A stretch of DNA of 11,750 nucleotides from MWDV01 sp964634255 (GTDB lineage: Bacteria > Verrucomicrobiota > Verrucomicrobiia > Limisphaerales > MWDV01). This document shows, in pieces, positions 10,969 through 11,750 of this stretch (the first letter of the stretch is position 1; each line of letters opens with the position of its first letter). Location of the stretch: NCBI GenBank assembly GCA_964634255.1, contig CAZWJC010000226.1:1-11750 (forward strand). Reading direction: 5' to 3'. Below the pieces are notes generated by a model. It ran no database searches and had not been told where the DNA came from. It was given only the letters and a program-made list of their open reading frames with translations. The translations under genes and the position numbers were made by a program.

Positions 10969-11750
10969 ATGAACCTGCGCCCGTATCAATGCGCGGCGTC
11001 GGACGCCATTTTCAAGGAGTGGCAGGACAACGATTCCACGCTGGTCGTGATGCCGACGGGCGGTGGGAAGACCGTGCTGTTCGCCGATGTCATCCGGCGC
11101 GTATTCCCGCGCCGGGCATTGGTGCTCGCACATCGCGAGGAGCTGATCTTCCAGGCGCGTGACAAGATCCAGCGCGTTACCGGTCTCGCCGCGGACGTAG
11201 AGATGGGCGAATACCGTGCCGAGGGCAGTCTCTTCGACCAAGCGCGCGTGGTCGTCTCGACCATTCAGACGCAATGCTCCGGCGGCGATGGCGGCGGGCG
11301 CATGTCCAAGTTCGATCCGCAACGCTTCGGCGTGCTCATCATTGACGAGGCGCACCATGCAACTTCGCCGAGCTACCGGCGCGTGATTGATTACTACCGC
11401 ACGAATCCGGCGCTGAAGGTCCTGGGCGTCACCGCGACGCCGGATCGCGCCGATGAAGAGGCGCTCGGGCAGGTGTTCCAATCGGTCGCGTTCGATTACG
11501 AGGTGCTGGATGCCATTCACGACGGCTGGCTCGTGCCGATCGAGCAACAGATGGTCCACGTCGAGGGGTTGGATTATTCCAGCATCCGCACGACGGCCGG
11601 TGATTTGAACGGCGGCGACCTGGCCGCAGTAATGGAGGCCGAAAAGAACCTGCAACAGATGGCGTCGGCGTCGGTGACGATCATCGGGCAACGCCGGGCG
11701 CTCGTTTTCACTGCCTCGGTGAAGGCGGCGGAGATGACGGCGGAAATCTT
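10969..11750 (+). CDS. SF2 DEAD/DEAH-box helicase, C-terminus beyond window
   Basis: The first 260 residues of a superfamily 2 helicase, expected to unwind or remodel DNA using ATP. LRPYQCAASDAIF (3-15) is the Q-motif-like start. PTGGGKT (29-35) is Walker A (motif I), AHREEL (54-59) motif Ia, IIDEAHHA (124-131) the DEAH Walker B (motif II), and GVTATPDR (153-160) motif III. ALVFTASVKAAE (244-255) opens the second RecA-like domain (motif IV). The remaining motifs lie past the edge. The layout resembles the DEAD/DEAH helicases of phage replication clusters and RadD-like repair enzymes. GGAGGGG at 10957-10963, 5 nt from ATG 10969, is a strong ribosome site. Probable partners are the exonuclease and ERF protein upstream. 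Confidence 0.95.
   Translation, partial: MNLRPYQCAASDAIFKEWQDNDSTLVVMPTGGGKTVLFADVIRRVFPRRALVLAHREELIFQARDKIQRVTGLAADVEMGEYRAEGSLFDQARVVVSTIQTQCSGGDGGGRMSKFDPQRFGVLIIDEAHHATSPSYRRVIDYYRTNPALKVLGVTATPDRADEEALGQVFQSVAFDYEVLDAIHDGWLVPIEQQMVHVEGLDYSSIRTTAGDLNGGDLAAVMEAEKNLQQMASASVTIIGQRRALVFTASVKAAEMTAEI

Noticed and set aside
10562..10972. Plus-strand 136-aa ORF opposite the membrane protein gene
   Set aside because: Composition is Glu/Gln/His-rich without pattern. The minus strand gives three clean hydrophobic segments, so this is its shadow.
10789..11691. Minus-strand 300-aa ORF opposite the helicase
   Set aside because: The plus strand carries all expected SF2 motifs in order with a strong ribosome site; the antisense frame has none.
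1..11750. tRNA, rRNA or an attachment site in a tRNA gene
   Set aside because: No cloverleaf-like sequence with a GTTCGAATC-type T arm and no rRNA signature was seen by eye; a covariance-model search was not possible here.

Overview
The window looks like a GC-rich accessory region of a bacterium, most probably a member of the Verrucomicrobiota. No rRNA or housekeeping gene is present to place it. The clue is the spacer DNA: several classes of dispersed repeats of a kind I associate with verrucomicrobial genomes. These include arrays built on AACATCCAACG/TCAACATCC, arrays built on GAGGTGCGAAGTGAG, A-rich AAGCAGAAA/GCCGAAATC tracts, and short palindromes with 3-nt loops. That taxonomic reading rests on memory of such genomes and needs a database check.

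Layout. (1) 1-1998, minus strand: the 5' part of an IS66-family insertion sequence (tnpA, tnpB and most of tnpC). Its tnpA-side end begins GTAAGCG at 1998; the other end lies outside the window. (2) 2118-5253, minus strand: three genes in one direction. The first transcribed encodes an HTH protein resembling the N-terminal half of WYL-type regulators but with no WYL domain. A 389-aa protein and a 428-aa protein follow; I do not recognise a named family for either. The 428-aa protein has a Cys/His-rich N-terminal half and a probable HTH near its C-terminus. The spacers between these genes are repeat DNA without recognisable ribosome sites. (3) 5254-5545: a divergent control region with a perfect operator-like hairpin, a DnaA-box-like nonamer, a terminator-like hairpin and four copies of CTACGATTTTT. 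(4) 5546-10500, plus strand: a phage-like early or replication cassette. It comprises an excisionase-type HTH protein, a DEDDy 3'-5' exonuclease, a small phage-type protein, an ERF single-strand annealing recombinase, a probable recombination-associated protein, a DGQHR/ParB-like protein, a DNA-binding-like protein with a zinc ribbon, and a small basic protein. (5) 10613-10903, minus strand: a small three-helix membrane protein, opposite in direction to the cassette. (6) 10969 to the edge, plus strand: an SF2 DEAH helicase, cut by the window end.

Reading: exonuclease, annealing protein, a possible ssDNA-associated protein and an SF2 helicase form a plausible homologous-recombination/replication module of a prophage or other integrative element. 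The minus-strand cluster headed by an HTH protein is placed where a lysogeny/maintenance switch would be. No integrase, terminase or structural gene is visible, so the element type is unproven. The most unusual aspects are the uncharacterised minus-strand operon, the repeat-rich divergent control region, and the number of palindromic or tandem repeats read in frame inside the coding sequences.
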